The notes below the pieces were generated by a model. It had not been told where the DNA came from, searched no databases, and saw only the letters and a program-made list of their open reading frames with translations. Made by a program: the position numbers and the translations under genes. DNA of 64,000 bases from CAVZYN01 sp963779515 (GTDB lineage: Bacteria; Pseudomonadota; Alphaproteobacteria; Rhizobiales; Hyphomicrobiaceae): positions 434,001 through 498,000 of the forward strand of contig CAVZYN010000001.1 of the NCBI GenBank assembly GCA_963779515.1, written 5' to 3'. Positions 45,720 to 54,007 of the stretch are shown here, in pieces (position 1 is the first letter of the stretch; every line of letters starts with the position of its first letter).

Positions 45720-46679
45720 ATGATCCCCGCCTCCGCCCTGCAAAAGACCGCCGAGACCTTGATGTCGAAGGCGGCAATCGAGATCCCCGAGGATTACCTC
45801 GGCGGCCTGCGCCAGTGCGCCAACACCGAGAAGGGCGATCTTTCGGCGTTCGTCATCCAGGCGATGCTCGAGAACTACGAGGCGGCAAAGGAAGACCGTC
45901 GCGCCATGTGCGGCGATACGGGCTGCCCGCGCTGGTACGTCAAGATCGGCAACGAGGCGCGCATCGACGGCGGGCCCATCGCCCTGGAGACCGCTCTCCG
46001 CCGCGCCACCGCCAATGCGACGACGGGTGTGCCGCTGCGCCCCAATCGCGTGCATCCGCTCTGGCGCACCGATCACAACAACAACGTTGGCATCAACGCG
46101 CCTGAAATCGAATACGCGTTTCACCCCGATGCTGATTGGGTGGAGCTGACGACGGTGCACAAGGGCGGGCTGTTTGGCTCCGATTACCGTATGCTGTTCC
46201 CCGGCGACGGCATCGACGGCATCAAGCGGTTCTTTCTCGACACATTGATCGGCTTTGGCAAACGCGGCCTCGCCTGCCAGCCCGCCATCGTCGGCGTCGG
46301 CCTCGGCGGCTCCAAGGATACGAGCATGGTGCTCGGCAAGCAGGCGTCGTGCCTCAGAACCGTCGGCTCGCGCAATCCTGACCCGAAGATCGCCGTGCTC
46401 GAAGACGAGCTCAAGGATCTCGGCAACAACATCGGCATGGGCGCCATGGGCTTTATGGGCTCCAGCATGGTCGTCGATTGCCACATCGAGGTCGGCTATT
46501 GCCACACCGGCGGCATGCCGATGAGCGTGCACATGTTCTGCCTATCCTCGCGTCGAGCGACCGCACGCATCCATCGCGACGGCCGCGCCGAATTCCGCAC
46601 CGATCCGATGTGGTTCACCGATTACTCGCGCCGCGCGACGGTGGAGTGGCAGCGCGAGGCGGCTGTCGCAGCCGAGTAA
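45720..46679 (+). CDS. Class I fumarate hydratase, alpha (N-terminal) subunit
   Basis: 319 residues matching the N-terminal domain of the [4Fe-4S] fumarases and L-tartrate dehydratase alpha. Conserved are MCGDTGCPRWYVKIG (cluster Cys, about 62), NATTGVPLRPNRVHPL, NNVGINAPEIEY, GVGLGGSKDTSMVLGKQ and GYCHTGGMPMSVHMFCLSSRR with further Cys ligands. It would hydrate fumarate to malate once joined by the beta subunit, encoded 2.1 kb away at 48814. GGAAGG stands before ATG 45720. Confidence 0.85.
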   Translation: MIPASALQKTAETLMSKAAIEIPEDYLGGLRQCANTEKGDLSAFVIQAMLENYEAAKEDRRAMCGDTGCPRWYVKIGNEARIDGGPIALETALRRATANATTGVPLRPNRVHPLWRTDHNNNVGINAPEIEYAFHPDADWVELTTVHKGGLFGSDYRMLFPGDGIDGIKRFFLDTLIGFGKRGLACQPAIVGVGLGGSKDTSMVLGKQASCLRTVGSRNPDPKIAVLEDELKDLGNNIGMGAMGFMGSSMVVDCHIEVGYCHTGGMPMSVHMFCLSSRRATARIHRDGRAEFRTDPMWFTDYSRRATVEWQREAAVAAE

Positions 46680-46952
46680 GTGCTGGCAATGTTGCGCCTC
46701 GCTCTTTTCTGGTGCTGCCGCGCAGGCTTGTTACCATAGCAACCAATTTCCTATGGTAACGCGATGCGATCGAAGCTGTCACTCGTGGGGTGATGGTGTC
46801 GAAGTGAGTGCGCGATCAAAAGCTGGATGGCGACGTTCGCTTGGGTCTGAGCACGGGCCGCTCCTCACCGCGGAGGGTGTGCTGCTGAGTGGCGGCGGAG
46901 CACGCGCCAGAGGGGTGCCGCCACGGAGGATCTGACCGGCGAGACCGCCGGA
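46680..46952. other. Gap after fumarase alpha, no gene seen, with one perfect palindrome
   Basis: I find no convincing coding region in these 273 bp. At 46730-46760 there is a perfect 10-bp inverted repeat (GTTACCATAG/CTATGGTAAC) with an 11-base spacer, which looks like a regulator binding site; a short reading frame after it is broken after nine codons. A small CCGGCG/CGCCGG hairpin lies at 46936-46951, next to the displaced tail. Confidence 0.5.
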
Positions 46953-47051
46953 TTACTGCTGCGGAATGTTGGCGTCGCGGATCACCTTGCCCCACTTCTC
47001 GACGTCGCGGGCGACGGTTGCAGCAAGCGCTTCCGGCGTCGTCTCGGCAGG
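46953..47051 (-). pseudogene. Displaced 3' end of the Bug-family binding-protein gene
   Basis: 99 bases encode the same last 32 residues and a stop (PAETTPEALAATVARD to RDANIPQQ) as the intact gene at 47660-48661. They differ at 11 positions, all third codon positions, including the stop (TAA here, TAG in the gene). The coding match ends at 47051. No start or promoter is present, so it is a leftover tail. Confidence 0.87.
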
Positions 47052-47073
47052 CACCGTAGTCAAAGCTATCTAT

Positions 47074-47568
47074 TCAGTCTGGCAATGGGTTTTCGGCAAT
47101 CCATTGTTGAAAACGATCGGTCACGACATGTTTGAAGTTTTCTCTTGTCGCAGAGGGCCAGTACCACTGGAAGCTATCGAGTTTGAGATCCTCGTTGGCC
47201 TCATGCAATAGGTAGAAATCGAAGATTTCGGAAAGATGATCGTGTTCAATGAAAAGCTGATGCAATTCTGCAAGCGCAACGTCGATTGACAGCTCGCCGT
47301 CCAACGCCTGTTTGGCTCTGATCGACGCGATTATCCGTACTCCATGCGTCTCGGTTGGTATTGGCTTTGCCCCGACCTCTTCAAGTGCGCGGTCGACCAG
47401 TTCAGGCATTTCGAATGCACTGAACGGCGGGCATGCTGCAGCGAGCGCACAGATCGATGGCGTAATCGTACCGGCGTCAATCATGTTCAATGCCCAAGCC
47501 ACACAGCGGTCATCGACGTAGCGCCCCACCTTACGGAACGCCGCAACTTCAATTGTTGTCGGAACCAT
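47074..47568 (-). CDS. Cassette-borne protein of unknown function
   Basis: 164 residues starting MVPTTIEVAAFRKVGRYVDD with AAGGAGA 6 bases before ATG 47568. It is acidic and mostly helical, with a long helical middle part around LSIDVALAELHQLFIEHDHLSE and the C-terminal end TDRFQQWIAENPLPD. No signal peptide, membrane segment or known catalytic motif is visible. I do not recognise the family. The context, as the only gene of a small inserted cassette, suggests an accessory role such as immunity or defence; that is a guess. Confidence 0.7.
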   Translation of the reverse strand: MVPTTIEVAAFRKVGRYVDDRCVAWALNMIDAGTITPSICALAAACPPFSAFEMPELVDRALEEVGAKPIPTETHGVRIIASIRAKQALDGELSIDVALAELHQLFIEHDHLSEIFDFYLLHEANEDLKLDSFQWYWPSATRENFKHVVTDRFQQWIAENPLPD

Positions 47569-47659
47569 TTGTCTCCTTGTTTTTATGCTTTTGCCGATGA
47601 ACTCGCCAGATCTCCGGCTGTTCACTAGACGTCTCGTCGAACGCGCATGGCGCCAACGC

Positions 47660-47758
47660 CTACTGCTGCGGAATGTTGGCGTCGCGGATCACCTTGCCCC
47701 ACTTCTCGACGTCGCGCGCAACCGTCGCCGCTAGTGCCTCCGGCGTCGTCTCTGCGGG
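47660..47758 (-). repeat. Direct-repeat copy of the Bug-gene tail (in the intact gene)
   Basis: This is the second member of the 99-bp repeat pair with 46953-47051, in the same orientation. It encodes the true C terminus of the intact protein. Confidence 0.87.
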
Positions 47759-48661
47759 CTTCGGCGGGATGCTGGCGAGCGCCTCGATCTTCTGGCGCAC
47801 GGCTGGATCGGCGAGCGCCTTCTGCAGCGCGGCCGCCAGCGTGTCGACCACCGGCTTCGGCGTCCCCTTCGGCGCGAACATCGCGTTCCAGCCGGAAAAG
47901 AGATACTCGGGCAGCCCGGCTTCCGCTGATGTCGGCACATCGGGCGTTGCGGCGGCGCGCTCGGGCAGCGCCACCATGAGTGCGCGGATGGTCTTGGCGG
48001 TGACTTGCGGTGCCGCGGTCGGTGCCAGATCACACAGGCCGTCGATCTGGCCAGCGACGAGATCGTTCATCGCTGGGCCGTTGCCGCGGTAGGCGACGGC
48101 CGTGGTCTTGATGCCGGTCAGGATTTCGAAATAGACGCAGGCGAGATGCGTCGACGAGCCGACGCCGGCGTGCGCCATCGTCACCTTGTCGGGGTTTGCC
48201 TTGGCGAAGGCGATGTAATCTTTCAGTGTCGCGGCGGGAAAATTCTTGCGCACCACGAAGTAGCTCGGCGTGCCGGCGATGAGGCCGATCGGCTGCTGCT
48301 CGCGCGAGTCGTAGCCGGGGTTCTTGTAGAGCGCCATGGAGGCCGCGTGGCTGCCGAGGCTTCCGACCGTCAACGTATAGCCGTCCGGCGCGGCTCTGGC
48401 GCCGCGCGCCGAGCCTGTCGTTCCGCCCGCGCCGGTGACGTTTTCGACGACGATCTGCTGGCCGAGCGTGCGGCCCATGTGTTCGGCGACGATGCGGGTC
48501 AGCACGTCTGTCGTGCCACCGGCGGCGAACACGACGATCACCGTGATCGGCTTCGCCGGGAAGGCCTGGGCGCGGGCGGTGTCCTGTGGCAGGCTGCAGG
48601 CGAACAGTCCGGCAACGGCAGCGGTCAGCACGGCGGATCGGCGTGTCATCAAGCGAAACAT
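47660..48661 (-). CDS. Tripartite tricarboxylate transporter substrate-binding protein (Bug family)
   Basis: 333 residues with a signal peptide (about 1-31, ending RAQA) and the Bug/TctC fold: FPAKPITVIVVFAAGGTTDVLTR (about 33), IVVENVTGAGGTTGS, and VPTSAEAGLPEYLFSGWNAMFAP. It binds organic acids in the periplasm. The TctA/TctB membrane subunits are not in the window, as is common for Bug genes. It lies on the opposite strand between the alpha and beta fumarase genes, so it may sense or import their substrate. Its last 32 codons are duplicated downstream. Confidence 0.88.
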   Translation of the reverse strand: MFRLMTRRSAVLTAAVAGLFACSLPQDTARAQAFPAKPITVIVVFAAGGTTDVLTRIVAEHMGRTLGQQIVVENVTGAGGTTGSARGARAAPDGYTLTVGSLGSHAASMALYKNPGYDSREQQPIGLIAGTPSYFVVRKNFPAATLKDYIAFAKANPDKVTMAHAGVGSSTHLACVYFEILTGIKTTAVAYRGNGPAMNDLVAGQIDGLCDLAPTAAPQVTAKTIRALMVALPERAAATPDVPTSAEAGLPEYLFSGWNAMFAPKGTPKPVVDTLAAALQKALADPAVRQKIEALASIPPKPAETTPEALAATVARDVEKWGKVIRDANIPQQ

Positions 48662-48813
48662 GGACGCTCCCTCGGTTCATCAAGAGGCCACTATGTCGGA
48701 TGCCGCCGCCGTCCGGAAGGTGGGAAGTGAGCGGCGCAATAAATCGGCGCCTTCATGACCACCGCACGACGTGTTAGAGGTATGGAGAACCAACAGGACG
48801 AGAAGACTCGCCG

Positions 48814-49485
48814 ATGAGCCACGGATTGAAGACGGTCCACCTGACGCTGCCGGCGTCGACGGACGCGTTGCGCGGACTGGAAATCGGCAACGTGGTGTAC
48901 CTGACGGGGCGCGTCTTCACGGCGCGCGAGGGCGTCTACAAGCGCGCGATCGAGGATGGGGCCGGCATGCCGGCCTCGCGCGAGGCGCTGGGGATCGTGA
49001 ATTTCCATTGTTCGCCGGCCGCTGTCATCAACCCCGACGGCACGGCCAACGTCGGCGCCGTGACCGCGACGGCCTCATTCCGCTTCGCAAAGTGGCTCGA
49101 TGGCTGGTTCCAGATGTCCGGCTGCAACATCATCATCGGCAAGGGTGGCATGACCAGCGAGACCTACCGCCGCTCGTTCGTGCCCAACAACGCCATCTAC
49201 CTCACGACCGTCGGGTATGGCACCGGCGCGCTGCTCGGCCGCGGCATCAAGCGCGTCGCCGATGTGCACTGGAAAGAGGAGCTTGGCCTCGCGCAGGCCG
49301 TCTGGGTGCTCGACGTCGAGAATTTCGGGCCGTTTCTGGTCGAGAGCGATCTTGAGGGGCGTTCGTTGTTCGAGCGCGAGAATGCCAAGGTCGCGCCGGG
49401 TCTCGCGAAGCTTTACGAGGGCACGCGGCCGGCGACGCTGCGCCGGTTCGGCGAAACCAACGACAAGACCGACGAAGTGATCTGA
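48814..49485 (+). CDS. Class I fumarate hydratase, beta (C-terminal) subunit
   Basis: 223 residues matching the C-terminal domain of class I fumarase and L-tartrate dehydratase beta. Recognisable are VVYLTGRVFTAREGVYKRA, CSPAAV-type loop, TATASFRF, GKGGMTSETYRR and VENFGPFLVESDLEGRSLFE. It completes the active enzyme with the alpha subunit at 45720. The gap between the two genes contains the Bug gene on the other strand, so the subunits need separate promoters. The substrate could be fumarate/malate or tartrate. Confidence 0.85.
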   Translation: MSHGLKTVHLTLPASTDALRGLEIGNVVYLTGRVFTAREGVYKRAIEDGAGMPASREALGIVNFHCSPAAVINPDGTANVGAVTATASFRFAKWLDGWFQMSGCNIIIGKGGMTSETYRRSFVPNNAIYLTTVGYGTGALLGRGIKRVADVHWKEELGLAQAVWVLDVENFGPFLVESDLEGRSLFERENAKVAPGLAKLYEGTRPATLRRFGETNDKTDEVI

Positions 49486-49598
49486 GCGCGCGGCGCTGCG
49501 TTTTTACGAATTCGTAACCATCTTCGGTCTACCACTCGCCGCATCCGGCCGCTGACCCAGGGGTGGGTTGCAGCCGGTGAGGGGGCGTGGGCGTGCGT

Positions 49599-50252
49599 AT
49601 GTTCTTGGCGTTTGACCGGTCGTTGCGGCCGGGGTCGCTTCTGTTGGCCTTTGCGGCATCGGCCGTCTTGTCGGCGTGCTCGAAGTCTTCGCCGTCCCAT
49701 TCGGCGCGATCGCCGTCGCCATCCACCACGTTCAGCCCCTCGAAATATGGGGTCGCGGCCAGTCCACGCGCCAACGACGGCGAGCAGATCCCTAAAGGTG
49801 GCGGCACCTACAAGGTCGGCGCGCCCTATCAGATCGCGGGCCGCTGGTACACGCCGGCGGAAGACCCGGGCTATGACCGAACCGGCGTGGCTTCTTGGTA
49901 CGGCGCCGACTTCCACGGCCGCAAGACCGCCAACGGCGAGGTCTTCGATATGAACGCCCTGACCGCCGCGCATCCGACCTTGCCGATCCCGTCCTATGCC
50001 CACGTCACCAATCTCGCGAATGGCCGCACGGTGCTGGTGCGGATCAACGATCGCGGGCCCTATGCCCATGACCGCATCATCGACCTGTCGCGGCGCACGG
50101 CGCAGCTTCTCGGCACCGAGAGCCAGGGTGTCGCCAATGTTCGCGTGCGCTATGCCGGCCGTGCGCCGCTCGACGGCAACGACCGGCAGGAGCGCTCGTA
50201 CCTCGCGCAACAGCCTTGGACCGGCGGGGTGCGGTTGGCCGAGGCCTGGTAA
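49599..50252 (+). CDS. rlpA: RlpA-family septal-ring lytic transglycosylase, lipoprotein
   Basis: About 217 residues. A lipoprotein signal with lipobox LSAC (about 27) is followed by a Ser-rich linker and a double-psi beta-barrel (about 97-190): GVASWYGADFHGRKTANGE, the DMNALTAAHPTLP strand and VRINDRGPYAHDRIIDLS, which carry the catalytic Glu and Asp of RlpA. There is no SPOR domain. GTG 49587 or 49593 are alternative starts. It precedes dacC, another peptidoglycan enzyme. Confidence 0.87.
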   Translation: MFLAFDRSLRPGSLLLAFAASAVLSACSKSSPSHSARSPSPSTTFSPSKYGVAASPRANDGEQIPKGGGTYKVGAPYQIAGRWYTPAEDPGYDRTGVASWYGADFHGRKTANGEVFDMNALTAAHPTLPIPSYAHVTNLANGRTVLVRINDRGPYAHDRIIDLSRRTAQLLGTESQGVANVRVRYAGRAPLDGNDRQERSYLAQQPWTGGVRLAEAW

Positions 50253-50449
50253 CCGTCTTTGCTCACGCCGTTGCCGAGGCGCCTTCAATAAGTCGCGACG
50301 TTTGGCGCGGCGTTTGCTAAATCTATGATGCAACAGCCGATTGTCCCATAGTCAACTTTGCCGTTTGCTGCCCTGCCGCCGTTGACTTTGCCGGGCCCCG
50401 CGCCCGATAAAGTCGCAACGTCGCCTGACCCGAAAGATCCGCTCCGCCC

Positions 50450-51689
50450 ATGAGTGCCAGCCCCCTGACTCTCACCGTCCGATCAATGATGTTCCGTGGT
50501 GCGCTCGCAGCTGCGGTTGCGTTCGTGCTCGCGCTCAGCGCCGGGCTCGTCTCCGCGCAGCAGCCGCAGCAGGGCGGCGGCGAGTTCGTCGTCAAGGCCC
50601 GTCAGGCGATCTTGATGGACGCCGACTCGGGCGCCATCATGTTCCAGCACAATGCCGACGAGTTGTCGTCGCCCGCCAGCATGAGCAAGCTGATGACGCT
50701 CGCCGTCGTGTTCAAGGCGCTCAAGGCGGGACAGATCAAGCCCGACGACGAATTCCTGATGACGGAATACGCCTGGCGCAAGGGCGGCGCACCGTCCGGC
50801 ACGTCGGCGATGTTCGTGCCGCTCAACAGCAAGATCAAAGTCGAGGAGCTGCTGAAAGGCGTTGCTGTTCAATCGGGCAACGACGCGGCCATCGCGCTCG
50901 GCGAAGGCATTGCGGGATCGGAAGACGCGTTCGCGCGCATGATGCAGGAAGAAGCAACCCGCATCGGCCTCAAGAAGTCGACGTTCCGTAACGCAACCGG
51001 CCTCTATCATCCCGAGCATCTGATGACGGCGCGCGATCTCGCCGTTCTCGCGCGCTTCCTGATCAAGGAGTATCCGGACTACTACCCGATGTTCGCGCAG
51101 CGCGAGTACAACTACACCAGCAGCGGCCCGAAGAAACAGACATATCGCTTCTTCAATCGCAATCCGCTGTTGGGCGTGAATTTGGGCGTCGACGGCCTGA
51201 AGACGGGCTTCATCAAGGAGTTCGGGTTACGGCGTGGTTGCCTCCGCCAAACAGGAAAATCGCCGGCTCATTCTCGTCGTCAACGGCCTTGCGACCGAAG
51301 CCGAGCGCAAGGACGAGGGCCGCCGCTTGCTCGAGTGGGGTTTCCGCTCGTTCGGCGAATTCAAGCTGTTCGACGCCGGCGAAGTGATTGGCCGCGCGCG
51401 CGTCTGGGGCGGCGATCGGTTCTATCTGCCGCTCACGGGCAACGGCGATCTCAACATCGTGCTGCCGCGCTTTCCAGCGAACCAGCGCCTCAAGGCCGAG
51501 ATCGTCTACAACGGTCCGCTGAAGCCGCCGATCCGGCGCGGCGATCAGGTGGCGAAACTACGCGTCACGTCGTCGTCGGAAGCCACCAACGAAGTGCCGC
51601 TCTTTGCCGCCGAAGACGTGGCGCCCTCGAACCGCTGGCGCCGCGGCCTCGACACCCTGGTCTACATGGCCACCAAGTGGATGCCCTGA
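50450..51689 (+). pseudogene. dacC: D-alanyl-D-alanine carboxypeptidase (PBP5/6 type), one frameshift
   Basis: The first frame gives a signal peptide (to about residue 40), then the penicillin-binding motifs SMSK (SxxK), SGND and LKTGF. The second frame, beginning just after FIKEFG, continues VASAKQENRRLILVVNG and ends in the PBP5-type C-terminal domain with the amphipathic anchor WRRGLDTLVYMATKWMP. Removing one G or T at 51224-51228 restores a 412-residue protein. The enzyme trims the terminal D-Ala of the pentapeptide in the periplasm. It is probably intact in the organism. Confidence 0.8.
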
Positions 51690-51748
51690 GTTTTCAGCAG
51701 TTCAGTGGGCGGGGGTGCACGTCCCCCAGGCAATTCGGTTCTCACCCG

Positions 51749-51873
51749 AAGGCCCCCTCACCCGCCCTTCGGGCACCCTCTCCCCAAGGGGCGAGGGACA
51801 CGCGGCGAAATCTCGCGATTTTGTCCTTCTCCCCTTGGGGAGAAGATGGCCGAAGGCCAGATGAGGGGGCCTT
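51749..51873. repeat. Intergenic palindromic element between dacC and tmk
   Basis: Outer 12-bp arms AAGGCCCCCTCA and TGAGGGGGCCTT are perfect. Inside are two smaller G/C-rich hairpins (CTCTCCCCAAGGGGCGAG and TTCTCCCCTTGGGGAGAA). This is the form of common extragenic palindromes of proteobacteria. It can end the dacC transcript and separates it from tmk. Confidence 0.65.
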
Positions 51874-51933
51874 CTGGCGGCCCGAAAAATTACGCCGCGT
51901 GACGAGCGTGGGCGCGGCGGGTAGAACGCGCCA

Positions 51934-52590
51934 ATGACACAGGGCTGGTTCATAACGTTCGAAGGCGGCGAGGGCGCCGGCAAATCCACCCAGGTGAAGC
52001 TCCTGGCGGAGCGCTTGGCCAAGGCAGGCCGGCGCGTCGTCACCACCCGCGAGCCGGGCGGCTCCGATTTCGCCGAGCAGGTGCGCACGTTGATCCTCTC
52101 CGCCGAGACCGCGCCGAAGTCGGCACTCGCCGAAGCGTTGCTGTTTTTCGCCGCCCGCGCCGATCATTTGGGCGAAACCATTCGTCCCGCGCTCGCCGCT
52201 GGAAGCTTTGTGCTCTGCGACCGCTTCTCGGATTCGACGCGCGTCTACCAAGGCATCGCCGGTGGGCTCGGCCATGCCGTGATCGACGATCTCGAGCGCA
52301 TCGTGTTGGGCGCGACGGTGCCCGACCTCACGCTGCTGCTCGATCTCGACGCCAAGGCCGGACTCTCGCGCGCCAACGCGCGCCGCATCAATGCCGCGCA
52401 AGGCGGCTTCATCGCCGTCGATACCTACGAGGCGCGCACTTTGGCGTTCCACGAGCAGCTGCGTCAGGGCTTCCTCGAGATCGCGCGCGCGCAGCCCCAA
52501 CGCATCGCGGTGGTGGATGCCTCCCTCAATCCCGGTGCGATCGCCGACCGCATCTGGGACATCGTCACCGAGCGCTTGGGGACGCCCTGA
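51934..52590 (+). CDS. tmk: Thymidylate kinase
   Basis: 218 residues. P-loop GGEGAGKST (about 11-19), the DR(F/Y/H) motif in CDRFSDSTRVYQG (about 92-104) and a lid region RANARRINAAQ. It phosphorylates dTMP to dTDP in the cytoplasm. It is the first of the tmk-holB-(96-aa gene)-metG-tatD-MBL series. The stop overlaps the first base of holB. Confidence 0.93.
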   Translation: MTQGWFITFEGGEGAGKSTQVKLLAERLAKAGRRVVTTREPGGSDFAEQVRTLILSAETAPKSALAEALLFFAARADHLGETIRPALAAGSFVLCDRFSDSTRVYQGIAGGLGHAVIDDLERIVLGATVPDLTLLLDLDAKAGLSRANARRINAAQGGFIAVDTYEARTLAFHEQLRQGFLEIARAQPQRIAVVDASLNPGAIADRIWDIVTERLGTP

Positions 52591-53711
52591 TGGCACGCGC
52601 GCCGGCGGTGCAAGAGGTTGAAGCCCTGCCTGAGGCTGACCGCCTCGATGGCTATCCACATCCGCGCGAGACCGCCGCGCTATTTGGCCATCAGGCGGCA
52701 GAGACCGCGTTCGCCGAAGCCTTCGGCGCGGGCCGGCCGCATCATGGTTGGCTGATCACGGGACGCGAAGGCGTCGGCAAGGCGACGCTCGCCTATCGCA
52801 TTGCGCGCTATGTCTTAGCCGAAGCGCGCGAGCGCGATCCCTTTGGCGCGAGTTTAGGAATTGGCGAGGATACCCAGGCCGCTCGGCAAGTGCTGGCGCT
52901 GTCGCATCCGGGATTGCTCGTGATCCGCCGCCCCTACGATCACAAATCCAAGAAACACGCCTCCGTCATTCCTGTCGATGAAGTGCGCCGCCTGCGCACG
53001 TTTCTCTCCCACACGGCCGGCGACAATGCGTGGCGCGTCGTCATCGTCGACAGCGCCGACGAGCTCAATATCAGTTCCGCCAACGCGCTGTTGAAGTCGC
53101 TGGAGGAGCCGCCGGTCCGTGCGCTGTTCCTGTTGATCTCGTCGGAGCCTGGCCGCCTGTTGCCGACCATCCGCTCGCGCTGCCGCACGCTCGATCTCGC
53201 CCCTTTGGCGGCGGAGGATTTGCGCCGCGCCGTCGTGCAAGCGGTCTCGGCCTCCGAGATCGAGGCGCCCGGCCCACAGGACTGGACAAAGCTCGTCGAG
53301 ATCGCCGGTGGCAGCGTCAGGCGTGCGCTGACGCTCTCGGGTGCCGGCGGCCTCAAACTCTATGAGCGCGTGCGCGGCATCGTCACCAAACTACCCGACG
53401 TCGATTGGGCGGCGGCGCATACGCTGTCGGATGAACTGGCCGGCACCGCCAATACGCAGCAGTTCCTCCAGTTCTACAATCTGCTGCTCGATCTCGTGTG
53501 GCGCGTCGTGCGCGCGAGCGTGACGCCGGGCGCGACAGGCGACGATGCAGCCTTGGCCAAGCGCCTCGTCACCGGCGCGCGCCAGCCAGCCTTCGCCGAA
53601 GCCTGGCAAGCCATTGTCGACGACCGCGCCGAAGCGCTATCGCTCAATCTCGACCGCAAGGCCCTGATCCTTGCGACGCTGACGCGCCTCGAAGCCGCCG
53701 CGCGCTCGTAG
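52590..53711 (+). CDS. holB: DNA polymerase III delta-prime subunit
   Basis: 373 residues of the AAA+ clamp-loader family. The N-terminal P-loop region reads TGREGVGKATLAYRIARY (about 52), with the HPGLLVIRRP segment, NALLKSLEEPP (Walker B-like, about 170) and the TIRSRCRTLDLAPL sensor (about 192). It helps load the beta clamp on DNA. The alphaproteobacterial form has an extra insert of KSKKHASVIPVDEV. It begins at the last base of tmk. Confidence 0.92.
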   Translation: MARAPAVQEVEALPEADRLDGYPHPRETAALFGHQAAETAFAEAFGAGRPHHGWLITGREGVGKATLAYRIARYVLAEARERDPFGASLGIGEDTQAARQVLALSHPGLLVIRRPYDHKSKKHASVIPVDEVRRLRTFLSHTAGDNAWRVVIVDSADELNISSANALLKSLEEPPVRALFLLISSEPGRLLPTIRSRCRTLDLAPLAAEDLRRAVVQAVSASEIEAPGPQDWTKLVEIAGGSVRRALTLSGAGGLKLYERVRGIVTKLPDVDWAAAHTLSDELAGTANTQQFLQFYNLLLDLVWRVVRASVTPGATGDDAALAKRLVTGARQPAFAEAWQAIVDDRAEALSLNLDRKALILATLTRLEAAARS

Positions 53712-53716
53712 CGGCG

Positions 53717-54007
53717 TTACTTCCGGCCGCTCTCGCGGTCGCGCTGCCAATAGACGAACAGCACCGTCACGAATGCCGTCAGCGCCATGATCGAAAGAAT
53801 CTCGGAGCGCTTGATGAAAAACAGCCAATTGTTGATGGCGGCCTGCAGCGGCAGATTGCGGCCCATCAGCATGCCATTGAAGACGACCACCCCCAGCACG
53901 ACCGCCGCCGACAGCGCGACGCCCATTCCAGCCTGCGCCACGCGCTTCAAAATGCGCGAGACCAGCATTTTGCGTCCCGGCAGAATCAACGTCGTTTTAT
54001 CGGACAT
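53717..54007 (-). CDS. Small membrane protein of unknown function
   Basis: 96 residues with two membrane helices (about 25-47 and 68-86) and charged ends (MSDKTTLILPGRK... to ...WQRDRESGRK). The start codon has AAGGAGG 8 bases before it in the minus sense. It is convergent with holB (5-bp gap). I recognise no family. Confidence 0.6.
   Translation of the reverse strand: MSDKTTLILPGRKMLVSRILKRVAQAGMGVALSAAVVLGVVVFNGMLMGRNLPLQAAINNWLFFIKRSEILSIMALTAFVTVLFVYWQRDRESGRK

Larger units (their letters stand above)
47052..47758. mobile_element. Putative integrated cassette at the 3' end of the Bug-family gene
   Basis: One repeat length is 707 bp (46953 to 47660). Between the two tail copies is a single gene of unknown function with its own strong ribosome site and visibly higher A+T than the flanks. 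The tail joined to the gene (47660-47758) may be element-derived. There is no recombinase. The layout repeats that of the Fic cassette at 28.3-29.6 kb. Confidence 0.45.

Noticed and set aside
46753..46935. A 60-codon open frame after the palindrome
   Set aside because: No ribosome site, no recognisable family and low-complexity composition; kept only as part of the gap description.
45720..49485. Idea that the 707-bp cassette split the fumarase genes
   Set aside because: The cassette lies at the 3' end of the Bug gene. The Bug gene itself already separates the two subunits, so the cassette came later or independently.
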